A stretch of DNA of 64,000 nucleotides from Intestinicryptomonas porci (GCF_033971905.1 NZ_JALBUT010000005.1:124001-188000), one strand, 5' to 3'; positions 52,104 to 61,892 are shown, counted from the first letter of the stretch. Notes: generated by a model not told the origin, from the letters alone. Numbers and translations: made by a program.

Positions 52104-52972
52104 AAAGCATGACAGGTTTTGGGCGCGCCACAACGGGCGCGGCGGATTGGGACGCGTCAATAGACATATCTTCGGTAAACAGAAAGGGGCTTGAAATTTC
52201 CTGCGCACTTCCTCGCGATTGGCAGGGGGCTGAATTGCAGATTTCAAGGAAAGTCAAAGAGTTTTTCACGCGCGGCAAGGTGTATGTCGGCGTCAAGTTC
52301 AACATAAAAAAAACTTCCCAAAGCGCGATTTTCGACATTGAAAGCCTGAAGTCTGCCATGCAAAAAATAAAGAGCGGCTGTGAAGCTTTGGGTGTCGAAT
52401 TTAAGCCGACGATAGAAACTTTGCTTGAAGTCTCCCGCGAATTGCAGGAAGAGTCCGCGCCTTCCGACTGGAAAGAGTACTGGGATAAAATAGAGCCTTC
52501 TCTAACCGAGGCTTTAAACAGTATAAACTCAATGCGCGAAACTGAAGGGGAGTCTCTAAAAGCAGACTTTGAAAGCCGATTGAATTTGCTTAAAAACTTT
52601 GTGTCGCAAATCAGGGAAAATTCAAAGAACACGGTTTTGCTTTACCGCGACGCCCTTTTGGCAAGGCTTAAAACTTTGGGTCTTGAACTCGACTTGACGG
52701 ACGAGCGCGTCTTGAAAGAGATTTCCATTTTTGCCGACAAGTGCGACATTTGCGAGGAAATTACCCGCCTTGAAAGCCACATATCGCAGTTTTTTACCTG
52801 CCTTTCGTCTTCGGAAAACAACGGAAGGAAGATGGACTTCATCTGCCAGGAAATGGGGCGCGAAATAAATACGATTGCAAGCAAGGCAAACAACCTTGCC
52901 CTCTCAAAAATCGCAATAGAATTTAAAAACGAATTGGAGAGAATAAGAGAGCAAGTTCAGAATGTTGAGTAG
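52100..52972 (+). CDS. yicC: YicC family endoribonuclease-like protein
   Basis: 290 residues, normal length. The N-terminus MKSMTGFGRA is the YicC signature. The C-terminal DUF1732 has EITRLESHISQF, GRKMDFICQEMGREINTIASKANN and an ERIREQVQNVE end. YicC proteins are endoribonucleases linked to stationary-phase and small-RNA decay. It is co-transcribed with the exonuclease gene and ends before a bidirectional terminator. Confidence 0.94.
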   Translation: MKSMTGFGRATTGAADWDASIDISSVNRKGLEISCALPRDWQGAELQISRKVKEFFTRGKVYVGVKFNIKKTSQSAIFDIESLKSAMQKIKSGCEALGVEFKPTIETLLEVSRELQEESAPSDWKEYWDKIEPSLTEALNSINSMRETEGESLKADFESRLNLLKNFVSQIRENSKNTVLLYRDALLARLKTLGLELDLTDERVLKEISIFADKCDICEEITRLESHISQFFTCLSSSENNGRKMDFICQEMGREINTIASKANNLALSKIAIEFKNELERIREQVQNVE

Positions 52973-53042
52973 CTTTAAAATATTTTTTGTAAAACATTCT
53001 TTTATTCAAATAAGGCAATCCGTTTATTGCTCTACCCGTTAA

Positions 53043-53084
53043 AAAAATCGGACAAGGTTTTCTTGTCCGATTTTTGTTTTTTTA
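53043..53084. terminator. Bidirectional terminator between yicC and smc
   Basis: AAAAATCGGACAAG and CTTGTCCGATTTTT make a perfect 14-bp stem with a 5-nt loop. A runs precede and T runs follow (to 53083), so it stops both converging genes. Its right side slightly overlaps the end of smc. Confidence 0.92.
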
Positions 53085-56000
53085 CGCGTTTTGCGCTTCG
53101 TTGTTTTCAGTGATGTTGCCGTCTTTGAAGCGCATTGAAATTAGTTTTGTAACGCCGCGTTCCTGCATCGTAACCCCGTAGATTGTGTCGGCGGCAGATA
53201 CGGTCTTTTTGCTGTGCGAGATAACCAGAAACTGCGAGTATTTCGTAAACTCTTTCAGTATGTCGGTGTATCTGCCCGTATTCGCGTCGTCAAGAGGGGC
53301 GTCAAGCTCGTCGAGGACGCAGAACGGACTCGGCTTTACCATGTAAATCGCAAACAAAAGCGAAACCGCCGTCATCGTTCTTTGCCCGCCTGAAAGGAGC
53401 GAAAGGCTTTTTAAGACCGTTCCCGGTGGGCGGGCGACGATTTCAATGCCGCTATCGAGCACGTCTTCGCTTTCAACCAATCTTAAATCGGCAGTGCCGC
53501 CGCCAAATACTTTTTTGAAGGTAAAGTCGAAGTTCTTGCGGATTTGCTCGAATGTCTGGGCGAACAACTGCTGGCTTGTCGCGTTAATTTCGTCGATTGC
53601 CGCAACCAATTCGTTTTTGGATTTCCAGAGGTCTTCGCTTTGCGTGTTTAAAAAGTCGTAGCGTTCTTTAAGTTCGGCGTATTCTTCGATTGCCACCAAG
53701 TTTACCGAACCCATAGATGAGATTTTGTCGCGCAAGTCTTTGACTTCATTTTCAAACAAGTCGAAGTTCAGGCTGTCCATTGCGTCGAAGTCTTCTTGGG
53801 TCGGCTCTCCGCGCTTTGCTTTTGGTTTTGCCTCAATTTCGCCGTCTTCAAGCTCGTCTAATTTTATTTTGACTTCAAATTCCTCGTCGGCAAGCCACAG
53901 TTCTTTTTTCCAATCGACAAACGCGATGTTTGTTTCATAGTCCGACAAAATGCGCTCCACGATGAAGCTTAGGCGCGATTTCAGCGTTGCAAGGCGGACT
54001 TCGATTTCGTTTTTTGTCCTGCCTAAGGAGTTTTGGCGGGTTCGTTCAAGGTTCATTGTTTCCTCGAATTCCGCAACGCGCATTTCGCTTTCGTTTAAAG
54101 AGGCTCGGTTTTCCTCGATTACGCGCATTGCGCTTTCCAGTTCTTCGGCGATTTTTTGAGCCTTTGTTTTTTCCGATTCCGCATCGGAATCGATATTTTT
54201 TATCTGCTCTTCGATGGAGTTTTTCTCGGATTTGCGGCGTTCGATAAGCTCCGAAGTTTCTCGCTGCTGTTCCCTGATTGCAGAAAGCCCGCGCTCTAAG
54301 TTTTCGAGGCGCGATTTCTTTTCCGCCAAGTCGAGCTTTGCTCCCGACAGGGCGGAAAATTTTTGGTCTTTCAAAATTCTAAGCTCTGAAATTTTTTGTT
54401 CGGCGGCGGCGGCGTTTTGGCGTCCGCTTGCGATTGCCTCTTCCGCCTTTTCCATTTCGCTCTTTGCAAAATTCAGCTTGTCCTGCGCTTCAAATTTTGA
54501 GTTTTCCATTTCGGAAAGGGTGCGCTCCTGCTTTTCAATTTCAATGCGCTTTCCCGACATTGTGGCTTCCATTGCCTTGCTTTGCGCTTCAATGGAAGCT
54601 ATTTCGCGGCGCAATTCTGCGGTGGAGATTTTTGCCTGCTCAACGGACGCTTCCGCGGCGTCGAGGTCGGCTTGGATTGCCATTGCCTTTTCGTGTAAGG
54701 CTGTCAACTCGGCGTTGTCGGACGCTATTTCCTCGTTTAGGCGTTTGATTTCGCGGTTTCGCAAAATGAAGCTTGATTCTGTGTCTTTTTTTGCGCTGTT
54801 GGAAATGTAAACGATGCCGCGGCTGTCCATTATGTCTCCCGCCCGCGAGACAGCCATGGCAAACTTAAAATTCGGATTTTGTTTTGCCAATGCTTCAAAG
54901 TCGCAAATGTCTTCGCAAAAATAGCAGTTTGCGACCAAGTTTTTTGCAAGCGCGTCAAGCTCTTCCGTTTCCGCCCTGACAAAATCAGAAGCCTTGCGTA
55001 TGTTTTGGGGCAGGGCGGGCGGCTCGCCGAATTGCGCGGCGGCTGTTATTTGCAAGCAGGCTTTCCCAAGCCCCCGTTCGCGGATTGCGGAAATTACGGG
55101 AGAAAGCAAGGAGGAGTCTTTCAGTGAAATTGCGTCGATGGCACTTCCCATCAATGTTTCAAACGCCGAAGTCCAGCCTTCCTCGACTTCAATGCTCTGG
55201 CTTATGACTTTTGCTTGCGACGGGTCGAGTATGTCGGAAATTTTCCCCTGCATTATGGCTTTTACGCCGTCCGAGAAGCCTTCCATTCTGTTTTTGAAGT
55301 CGTTTAGAAGGCTCAAGCGCGCGGCTTTACCCGCCAAAGTTCTGTCTTTGTTTTGGATTTCAATTTGGCATTCGCGGTATTTCGAACGCTTGGCATCGAC
55401 TTTTTGGTTCGCGCTTAAAATGTCGCTTTCGCTTGACGCAAGGCGTTCGTAGGCGTTTTCAAGTGCGAATTTCAGCTCTTCCGCCCTTTGCCCCAAAACA
55501 TGCATCTCTTCGCGCGTTTGAAAGAGGGAATCGGATATTGCGGCGTGGCGAACCTGATAGGATTTCAAATCAACTTCGAGCGTCGTGCAGTTCGAACGCA
55601 AGCGGGTTATTCCGCCTTCTGCAACCAGCACGTCCTGCTTGATTCTTTCAAGTTCAAGTTCCGCCTGCTTCAAGTCGTTTTCGACTTGGTTTAACTCTGC
55701 GTTTTGAATGGCGAAAGTTTCGTCCGAACCGGAGACTAAATTTAACTGCATTTGCCTTACCTCGTCGTCTCCACGCGCCCTTCCTTCAAGGGCTTCCGAC
55801 TGTTGAGTGAGGGCTTCAAGCTCGTTTGCTATCTGCAAAACGCGTTCGCTCAGGTCTTTTTTGCGAAGGACTGAAAATTCCGCGGCGTGCTCGCTTTGCT
55901 CTTTTGCCGAGCGCAGTTCCGCCGCGTTTGCGCGGAGCTGTTCAAGGCGTGCGTTTGTCTCAGCCCTTCGCGTGCGCAACATTGCAAGCTCTTCTTCTTT

Positions 56001-56792
56001 TTCGCGCAGGGCGAGGGCAAATTCTTCGTATTCTTTTGAAATTTTTGCAAGCTCGCTTTCGTCTTCCAAGACCTTTTGATTTTGGCTTGCGTAGGTTTTT
56101 GCGTTTATTGCCAAGTCAAGATGGCGCAGGCGGTGGTTCAGCCTTTTGTAGCGCAGAGCTTTTGAGGCTTGGCGTTTGAGCGTTCCGATTTGCCTTCCGA
56201 TTTCCTCGATTCTGTCGGTTACGCGCGCCAAGTTTTGGTCAACCAAGGAAAGCTTGTTTAATGCTTCGCGCCTCTGTGTCTTATACTTTGTTATTCCCGC
56301 CGCCTCTTCAAAGATTGAACGCCTTTCGCCCGGGTTTGACGACAGAATTTGGTCGATTTGCCCCTGAACCATAAACGAATACGAGACTCTGCCAATGCCC
56401 GTATCCATAAACAGGTGCTGTATGTCTTTAAGGCGCGCGGATTTCCCGTTTATGTAGTATTCGCTTCCCCCGTCCCTCGAAACCCTGCGGGTGATTTCAA
56501 CTTCGTTTAACGCTGTTCCGAGCTGTTTTTCGCAGTCGCTGAAAAGGAGGCTTACTTCGCATAGCTGGAGGGGCTTTCGCTTGTCGGTGCCCTGGAATAT
56601 GACGTCCTGCATTTTTCCGCCGCGCAGTGCCTTTGCGCTTTGCTCGCCCAAAACCCACCTTATGGAATCCACGATGTTGCTTTTGCCGCAGCCGTTCGGA
56701 CCCACAATGCACGTTATGCCTTGGGGCAAAATCATTGTGGTTTTGTCTGCAAAACTTTTAAATCCGTTTATTGTGACCTGCTTTAAAAACAT
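53082..56792 (-). CDS. smc: Chromosome segregation protein SMC
   Basis: 1236 residues. Walker A is GPNGCGKSN (31-39). The N-terminal head has GEQSAKALRGGKMQDVIFQG. Long Glu/Lys/Ala-rich coiled coils (about 170-500 and 680-1020) flank a hinge (about 515-660, with FSDGVKAIM and DILDPSQAKV). The C-terminal signature is LSLLSGGQRTMTAVSLLFAIYM, and Walker B is CVLDELDAPLDD. It folds and separates the chromosome with ScpAB, which are not in the window. It lies 91 bases downstream of leuC, with a hairpin in the gap. Confidence 0.97.
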   Translation of the reverse strand: MFLKQVTINGFKSFADKTTMILPQGITCIVGPNGCGKSNIVDSIRWVLGEQSAKALRGGKMQDVIFQGTDKRKPLQLCEVSLLFSDCEKQLGTALNEVEITRRVSRDGGSEYYINGKSARLKDIQHLFMDTGIGRVSYSFMVQGQIDQILSSNPGERRSIFEEAAGITKYKTQRREALNKLSLVDQNLARVTDRIEEIGRQIGTLKRQASKALRYKRLNHRLRHLDLAINAKTYASQNQKVLEDESELAKISKEYEEFALALREKEEELAMLRTRRAETNARLEQLRANAAELRSAKEQSEHAAEFSVLRKKDLSERVLQIANELEALTQQSEALEGRARGDDEVRQMQLNLVSGSDETFAIQNAELNQVENDLKQAELELERIKQDVLVAEGGITRLRSNCTTLEVDLKSYQVRHAAISDSLFQTREEMHVLGQRAEELKFALENAYERLASSESDILSANQKVDAKRSKYRECQIEIQNKDRTLAGKAARLSLLNDFKNRMEGFSDGVKAIMQGKISDILDPSQAKVISQSIEVEEGWTSAFETLMGSAIDAISLKDSSLLSPVISAIRERGLGKACLQITAAAQFGEPPALPQNIRKASDFVRAETEELDALAKNLVANCYFCEDICDFEALAKQNPNFKFAMAVSRAGDIMDSRGIVYISNSAKKDTESSFILRNREIKRLNEEIASDNAELTALHEKAMAIQADLDAAEASVEQAKISTAELRREIASIEAQSKAMEATMSGKRIEIEKQERTLSEMENSKFEAQDKLNFAKSEMEKAEEAIASGRQNAAAAEQKISELRILKDQKFSALSGAKLDLAEKKSRLENLERGLSAIREQQRETSELIERRKSEKNSIEEQIKNIDSDAESEKTKAQKIAEELESAMRVIEENRASLNESEMRVAEFEETMNLERTRQNSLGRTKNEIEVRLATLKSRLSFIVERILSDYETNIAFVDWKKELWLADEEFEVKIKLDELEDGEIEAKPKAKRGEPTQEDFDAMDSLNFDLFENEVKDLRDKISSMGSVNLVAIEEYAELKERYDFLNTQSEDLWKSKNELVAAIDEINATSQQLFAQTFEQIRKNFDFTFKKVFGGGTADLRLVESEDVLDSGIEIVARPPGTVLKSLSLLSGGQRTMTAVSLLFAIYMVKPSPFCVLDELDAPLDDANTGRYTDILKEFTKYSQFLVISHSKKTVSAADTIYGVTMQERGVTKLISMRFKDGNITENNEAQNA

Positions 56793-56822
56793 CGCGAAAT
56801 TTTATTTTTTGCCGTTCGCCGT

Positions 56823-56859
56823 AAATTGCGCGACAGCCCGATTGGGCTGTCTGCAATTT
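56823..56859. other. Two-part hairpin between leuC and smc
   Basis: The outer arms AAATTGC (56823-56829) and GCAATTT (56853-56859) and the inner arms ACAGCCC and GGGCTGT (56833-56839, 56844-56850) with a GATT loop form one long stem with a small internal bulge. On the minus strand it lacks a good T run after the stem. It could be a weak leuC terminator or an smc leader structure. Confidence 0.6.
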
Positions 56860-56883
56860 CCTAAAAAAAAGATTTAATAAATC

Positions 56884-58278
56884 TTATCTGCAATCCACGA
56901 CTTTGCCCGCGACTGCCGCCGCCGCCGCCATTACAGGGCTCATGAGCATTGTTCTGCCCGTCGGGCTTCCCTGCCTGCCTTTGAAATTGCGGTTTGAAGT
57001 CGAAGCGCAAAGTTCGTCGCCAACGAGTTTGTCAGGATTCATCGCAAGGCACATTGAGCATCCCGCGTGCCTCCATTCAAACCCCGCGTCTTTGAATACT
57101 TTGTCCAAACCCTTTTCAATCGCAATTCTTTCGACGATTTGTGAGCCGGGGACGGCAATCGCCCTTACTCCTTTTGCGACTTTTTTGCCCTTCAAGAAAG
57201 CCGCGGCTTCCTCAAAGTCCGAAAGCCTGCCGTTTGTGCAAGAACCTATGAAAGCGACGTTTATCGGAGTTCCCGCAATGGGAGTTCCCGCCTTAAACTT
57301 CATGTAAGCCAAGGCGTCTTTTGCGTCCTTTTTCTGGGTTTCGTCGGCAATGGTTTCGGGGTCGGGAATGTTTTCGCCGATAAATATTGCCTGGGATGGG
57401 TTTACGCCCCATGTAACAGTCGGCTCGATGTCTTCGCCGTTGAAGTTTTGAACATCGTCATAGACCGCGTCGGCGTCGCTTGCGATAGTCTTCCAATATT
57501 CGACAGCTTTGTCCCATTCTTCCGCTTTCGGAGCGTAGGGGCGACCTTTCAAGTAGTTGAAAGTCGTTTCGTCAGGATTGATGTATCCGACGCGCGCGCC
57601 GCCTTCGATTGCCATGTTGCAGACAGTCATCCTGCCTTCCATGCTCATATTGTCAAAGACTTCGCCGCCAAATTCGTAGGCGTAGCCCAATCCGCCGTTT
57701 ACTCCGAGTTTGCGAATAATGTGGAGAGCGACGTCTTTGGGATAAACTCCTCTTGAAAGCTTGCCGTTTACGTTTATGCGGCGCACTTTCAGCTTTTTGA
57801 AAGCGAGAGTCTGCGTAGCCAAAACGTTTCTGACCTGGCTTGTACCGATGCCGAACGCGATTGCGCCGAACGCGCCGTGCGTTGCGGTGTGGCTGTCTCC
57901 GCAGGCAACCGTCATTCCCGGGTGGATAATGCCTTGCTCGGGGTGGACGATATGGATTACGCCCTGTTTGCCCGTTGGAACATCAAAGAAAGTTATGCCG
58001 TTTTCAAGGCAGTTCTTGCGAAGTTCCGTAAGCATTTCATACCCGCGCGGATCGGCGTAAGGCTCCGATATGTCGTGGGTTGGAATGATGTGGTCAACCG
58101 TCGCGAACGTGCGGTTCGGGTACTTGACTTTAAGACCCAAAGTGCGCATCATTCCGAAGGCCTGCGGGCTTGTCACTTCGTGCAAAAGGTGCGTGCCGAC
58201 GAAAAGCTGGGTTGAACCGTCGGGCAATTCGCGCACGGCGTGCTTTTGCCAAACTTTTTCAAAAAGAGTTTTTCCCAT
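56884..58278 (-). CDS. leuC: 3-isopropylmalate dehydratase large subunit
   Basis: 464 residues. LeuC and LeuD isomerise 2- to 3-isopropylmalate in leucine synthesis. Aconitase-type [4Fe-4S] ligands lie in FIGSCTNGR and GCSMCLAMNPD. VACGDSHTATHGAFGAIAFGIG is the other family mark. The C-terminal STSNRNFKGRQG is complete. leuD is not next to it, which is unusual since the two subunits are normally adjacent. yebC lies five bases upstream on the same strand. Confidence 0.96.
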   Translation of the reverse strand: MGKTLFEKVWQKHAVRELPDGSTQLFVGTHLLHEVTSPQAFGMMRTLGLKVKYPNRTFATVDHIIPTHDISEPYADPRGYEMLTELRKNCLENGITFFDVPTGKQGVIHIVHPEQGIIHPGMTVACGDSHTATHGAFGAIAFGIGTSQVRNVLATQTLAFKKLKVRRINVNGKLSRGVYPKDVALHIIRKLGVNGGLGYAYEFGGEVFDNMSMEGRMTVCNMAIEGGARVGYINPDETTFNYLKGRPYAPKAEEWDKAVEYWKTIASDADAVYDDVQNFNGEDIEPTVTWGVNPSQAIFIGENIPDPETIADETQKKDAKDALAYMKFKAGTPIAGTPINVAFIGSCTNGRLSDFEEAAAFLKGKKVAKGVRAIAVPGSQIVERIAIEKGLDKVFKDAGFEWRHAGCSMCLAMNPDKLVGDELCASTSNRNFKGRQGSPTGRTMLMSPVMAAAAAVAGKVVDCR

Positions 58279-58283
58279 AACTT

Positions 58284-59024
58284 TTAGCCCAAGAGAGAGT
58301 CGTCGATGTCGTAGTTTGCATAGACGTTTTGCACGTCTTCCAAGTCGTCCAGAGTTTCTTCAAGGCGGATGACTTTTTGGGCGGTTTCAGCGTCTGTGAC
58401 GGGAACCAAGTTTGTGGGAATGTATGCGAGGTTTGAGTCGTCGGGTTCAATGCCCGCTTTTTCCAATGCCGCCGAAACCGCGTCGTATTCGGAAATGGGG
58501 CAGAGGACTTCAAAGTGGTCTTCGTTGTTTATGATGTCTTCGGCCCCCGCGTCCAAAACGAGTTCCATCAAGGCGTCTTCCGATGTCTTTTCGGCGTTTA
58601 TGATGAACTGACCCTTGCGTGTGAAGTTGAAGCTTAACGCGCCCGATGTTGCGAGGTTGCCGCCTAACTTTGTGAATGTGGAGCGCACCGCCGCGACAGA
58701 CCTGTTCTTGTTGTCGGTTGTGACTTCAACGATAAAGCCTATGCCGCCCGGACCATAGCCTTCGTAAACGATTTCTTCATAAGAGACGCCCGGCAATTCC
58801 CCCGTGCCTTTTTTGATTGCCCTGTCAACGTTGTCGGCGGGCATATTCGCCGCTTTTGCCTTGGCGAGGAGGGTTCTTAAACGCGCATTTGTTTCGGGGT
58901 CTCCGCCGCCCGCCTTTGCCGCGAGCGTCAAGTCCTTGCTGATTGCGCTGAATATTTTGCCGCGTTTTGCGTCAACTGCGGCTTTGTGTCTTTTTGTTGT
59001 AGCCCATTTGCTATGTCCTGACAT
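58284..59024 (-). CDS. yebC: YebC/PmpR family regulatory or translation-associated protein
   Basis: 246 residues with the three-domain YebC fold. The N-terminal MSGHSKWATTKRHKAAVDAKRGKIF-type motif (here MSGHSKWATTKRHK) and YEGYGPGGIGFIVEVTTDN are invariant family marks. YebC proteins were long called transcription regulators. Recent work links them to relief of ribosome stalling. It likely shares a transcript with leuC, whose start is five bases downstream. Confidence 0.95.
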   Translation of the reverse strand: MSGHSKWATTKRHKAAVDAKRGKIFSAISKDLTLAAKAGGGDPETNARLRTLLAKAKAANMPADNVDRAIKKGTGELPGVSYEEIVYEGYGPGGIGFIVEVTTDNKNRSVAAVRSTFTKLGGNLATSGALSFNFTRKGQFIINAEKTSEDALMELVLDAGAEDIINNEDHFEVLCPISEYDAVSAALEKAGIEPDDSNLAYIPTNLVPVTDAETAQKVIRLEETLDDLEDVQNVYANYDIDDSLLG

Positions 59025-59103
59025 TTGCTATCCTTTTCTTTTTTGCTATTTAAGCTTAAAATATTATTGTCTGAAATTTTGAGTTTTTTTGCTTCGTTTG
59101 CAA

Positions 59104-60987
59104 TTATTTTCTTTTGGACGGAGTTGAACGCCCGCCGGGGTTTTTCTTGCGGGGATCGTGCATTGTGCCTTTCAGCATTTCAGCCCTCTGGGCTTCCCTG
59201 CGCTTTGCTTCTTCTTGCGCCGCCTGCGCAACCCTCTGCATGAAGGTCGGCTTGCTTGCGTCGCGCTTTGTAAGCTCGAAAGAACCCCTTTTTTTGTTTA
59301 TCACAATCGCCTGCACAACGCCGATTAAGCTTTGCATCGTCCAGTACAACACCAATGCCGATTGGAAATTGTAGAAGAAGAAAAGCATTATAAACGGCAA
59401 AAGCTTTATCATGAGTGCCTGACCCTTTTCGGCTGTCGCCATCGGGGTTATTTGCATTTGCAGGTAAGTTATGATTGCGTTTATTATCGGAAGAGGGTGG
59501 AGCGATAATCCGAAAACAGTTTCAAATCCCGGAATGTAGTCGGGCAGAGAGAGGTCCTGAATCCAGAGAAAATGCGCAAATCTTATGCCGCTTGAGCTTT
59601 GCAACATATAGTAAAGCCCGAGGAAAATCGGAAGCTGTATCAAAAGAGGCAGGCATCCCGCAAACGGATTTATGCCGTATTCGCTGTAAAGCTTCATTGT
59701 TTCCTGGCTCATCTTTTGCTGGTCGTTTGCGTATTTCTTGCGGATTTCCGCAAGGGGCTGCTGCAATTTCGACATCTTTAAGGAAGAGCGTATTTGCACA
59801 GCCGTAAGCGGCCAGAGGCACGCCCTGACTATGACGGTCAATATGATAATTGCCCATCCCCAGCTCCAGTTCGGCGAAATTTTTTCGACGACGGAATTTA
59901 TCATCGAAAGCAAAATGGAAAGCGGCTTGCTTATGAACGACGCCCAGCCGTAGTCCATTACCAAGTCTTGGTTTTTGCCCAAGTCAACGAGGTTTGAAAG
60001 GTCCTTGGGCCCTGCGTAAAAAGTTCCCGCAAGTTCGACGCTCTGTTGAGGCTCTATTTCTTTAAGGTTAAAGCCCATAAAGCCTGCCAAGCCGTTTTTC
60101 ATGTACTTTGATTCCGCGTCCGGATTTATTGAAACGGGCAGGGCGATGCCGCCGTCGCCTTTGATTTCAGGCGTGAATATCGTGGTAAAGAACTGGTTTT
60201 TTATAGCCCCCCAAACGGTGTCTGAAAGCTCGATTTTTGAAATCGACTTAGCCTTAGATGCGCCTATTCCAAAAAATCCGCTTGAATCCACGAATTTAGA
60301 GGAAGAGGCAAACTCCGTGTAATCTCCGTTGTAAACTCCGAATGCGAGGTTATTGCCGTAAATATCTCCCGCGTTTGGAGTTTCCATGCCAAGCGACACA
60401 AAGACTTTGCGGCTTTGCCATGTCTTATCCGAAATGTTTTTAATATGGGTGTTTGTGTTTATTACATAGGGGATAAAGCCCTTTGAGGCGGATTCTTCAA
60501 GCGTGTAAACCCTGTATATCTGCGTCTTATCGGAAGAATATTCGTAAACGATGGAATTTTTTGTCAGCTTTGAGAGCTTGAACGCCTTTTCAAAGAGAAT
60601 CGGCGCACCGTTTGGGCTTTCCGAGAAAGCAAGACCCATTGCGAGTGTTTTGCTTGTGTCGTTAAAGATATAAGGCTCGTTGGAATTTTGTGATTCTTTA
60701 TATTTTAGGAGCTTTATTTCCTTAATCGCGCCGCCCTTGTTTGTGAAGGAGACTTTCATGTACTCGTTTTCGAGCACGGAAATTTCTTCATTGAAATTGT
60801 CTTTTGCGTCCGCCAAAACTTCGGGCTTTGCAACATCCCGCGCGGGATTTTCGGCTTCTGATTTAGAAACTGCCTGTGTGTATTCCTGCGCGCTTTGGAT
60901 TTGAGTTTGCTGATTTGCGCTCGTGTACATCACATACCCCGCCGCGGCGAGGAAAAGAAGCCCTATAAATGTGTTTTTTACGTCCAT
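59104..60987 (-). CDS. yidC: Membrane protein insertase YidC
   Basis: 627 residues. The first membrane helix (about 5-23) is followed by a large periplasmic beta domain (about 55-365), the Gram-negative form. Five core helices follow (about 370-590, with LWPLTAVQIRSSLKMSKLQQ, NPFAGCLPLLIQLPIFLGLYYML and the ALVLYWTMQSLIG end). The tail is basic (RKKNPGGRSTPSKRK), which helps in binding the ribosome. YidC folds and inserts inner-membrane proteins with or without SecYEG. It sits in the classic rpmH-rnpA-yidD-yidC order. Confidence 0.95.
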   Translation of the reverse strand: MDVKNTFIGLLFLAAAGYVMYTSANQQTQIQSAQEYTQAVSKSEAENPARDVAKPEVLADAKDNFNEEISVLENEYMKVSFTNKGGAIKEIKLLKYKESQNSNEPYIFNDTSKTLAMGLAFSESPNGAPILFEKAFKLSKLTKNSIVYEYSSDKTQIYRVYTLEESASKGFIPYVINTNTHIKNISDKTWQSRKVFVSLGMETPNAGDIYGNNLAFGVYNGDYTEFASSSKFVDSSGFFGIGASKAKSISKIELSDTVWGAIKNQFFTTIFTPEIKGDGGIALPVSINPDAESKYMKNGLAGFMGFNLKEIEPQQSVELAGTFYAGPKDLSNLVDLGKNQDLVMDYGWASFISKPLSILLSMINSVVEKISPNWSWGWAIIILTVIVRACLWPLTAVQIRSSLKMSKLQQPLAEIRKKYANDQQKMSQETMKLYSEYGINPFAGCLPLLIQLPIFLGLYYMLQSSSGIRFAHFLWIQDLSLPDYIPGFETVFGLSLHPLPIINAIITYLQMQITPMATAEKGQALMIKLLPFIMLFFFYNFQSALVLYWTMQSLIGVVQAIVINKKRGSFELTKRDASKPTFMQRVAQAAQEEAKRREAQRAEMLKGTMHDPRKKNPGGRSTPSKRK

Positions 60988-61011
60988 TGTCTTTTAATTA
61001 AAAAATAAGGT

Positions 61012-61344
61012 TTAAATATGGCGGTTTTTCGGGTTTTCGTCAACGCAGTTTTTTGGCGGAGTTTCATTTTGCTTGAAAAGGGTTTTCCACGAAAATTTTT
61101 CGGGAACATAGTCAAGCCCGCCTTTGCTTAACGGATTGCAACGCAAAATTCGGCAAAAACCCATAATGGAGCCTTTTACCGCCCCGAATTTTTTTACCGC
61201 TTCAAGAGTGTATTGTGAGCAGGTTGGGTGAAAGCGGCAGCCACTGCCAGGTAAAACATGGATTATCGGCGAAATTACAGCCTTGTAAAATTTCAAAAAG
61301 AGAATGCAGATTTTTGCAAAAATTGTCGGTTTATTTCCGTTCAT
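61012..61344 (-). CDS. yidD: Membrane protein insertion efficiency factor YidD
   Basis: 110 residues. The DUF37 core FYKAVISPIIHVLPGSGCRFHPTCSQYTLEAV (given here for position about 19-50) has the three conserved Cys of YidD (C36, C42 and a later C65/C69). It assists YidC at the membrane through an amphipathic N-terminal helix. The start overlaps rnpA by 14 bases, and yidC starts 24 bases after its stop. Confidence 0.95.
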   Translation of the reverse strand: MNGNKPTIFAKICILFLKFYKAVISPIIHVLPGSGCRFHPTCSQYTLEAVKKFGAVKGSIMGFCRILRCNPLSKGGLDYVPEKFSWKTLFKQNETPPKNCVDENPKNRHI

Positions 61345-61690
61345 TTTCGACTTGCTTTTTTATGAATGCCAAAACTGCACGTTCAAACTTGTCTTTCAGC
61401 GCGGCAAACTCAAACTTGTAAAACCCCCTGCGCACGAAAACCAGCGCGTCAATCGGCATCGGAATTTGCGAATTTCTGAAAACTTCGCGGAACACCCGCT
61501 TTGCCCTGTGCCGAACCACCGAATTGCCGACCCTTTTGCTCGCAACAACTCCGAGCCTCGATTGCGGACGGGGTTCTTTGGGGTGCGCCATATACAAAAT
61601 AAAGGCGGAACAATCCGCCTTCACTCCATTTTCTTTTATATAATCGAAGTCTTTTTGCAAACGCACTCTATTTTCAAAAGTAAAGCGCAT
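61331..61690 (-). CDS. rnpA: Ribonuclease P protein component
   Basis: 119 residues from the ATG at 61690; an in-frame start at 61714 overlaps the end of rpmH. RnpA helps RNase P RNA cut 5' leaders from tRNA precursors. The signature SKRVGNSVVRHRAKRVFRE is the RNA-binding motif, and RFTFENRVRLQKDFDYI is the usual beginning. It lies between rpmH and yidD. Confidence 0.95.
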   Translation of the reverse strand: MRFTFENRVRLQKDFDYIKENGVKADCSAFILYMAHPKEPRPQSRLGVVASKRVGNSVVRHRAKRVFREVFRNSQIPMPIDALVFVRRGFYKFEFAALKDKFERAVLAFIKKQVENERK

Positions 61691-61717
61691 TACATGCCTT
61701 CTTTTGCCAAACAAATA

Positions 61718-61855
61718 TTATTTTGTGACCAAGCGTTTGCGGCCTTTTTGACGGCGCGATGCTATGACGCTTCTGCCGCCGCGTGTGCTCATGCGCGCGC
61801 GGAAACCGCAGCGACGTACTCTCTTCAATTTCGATGGGCTGTATGTAGGATTCAT
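61718..61855 (-). CDS. rpmH: 50S ribosomal protein L34
   Basis: 45 residues from the ATG at 61855 (MNPTYSPSKLKRVRR). The basic core GFRARMSTRGGRSVIASRRQKGRKRL is the invariant L34 sequence (seen at residues about 17-42). It heads the rpmH-rnpA-yidD-yidC unit. dnaA, which often lies upstream in other bacteria, is replaced here by a divergent phosphatase gene. Confidence 0.96.
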   Translation of the reverse strand: MNPTYSPSKLKRVRRCGFRARMSTRGGRSVIASRRQKGRKRLVTK

Positions 61856-61892
61856 GATGTCTCTGTTAAAATAAATAAAGTTAAAGCAAGCA

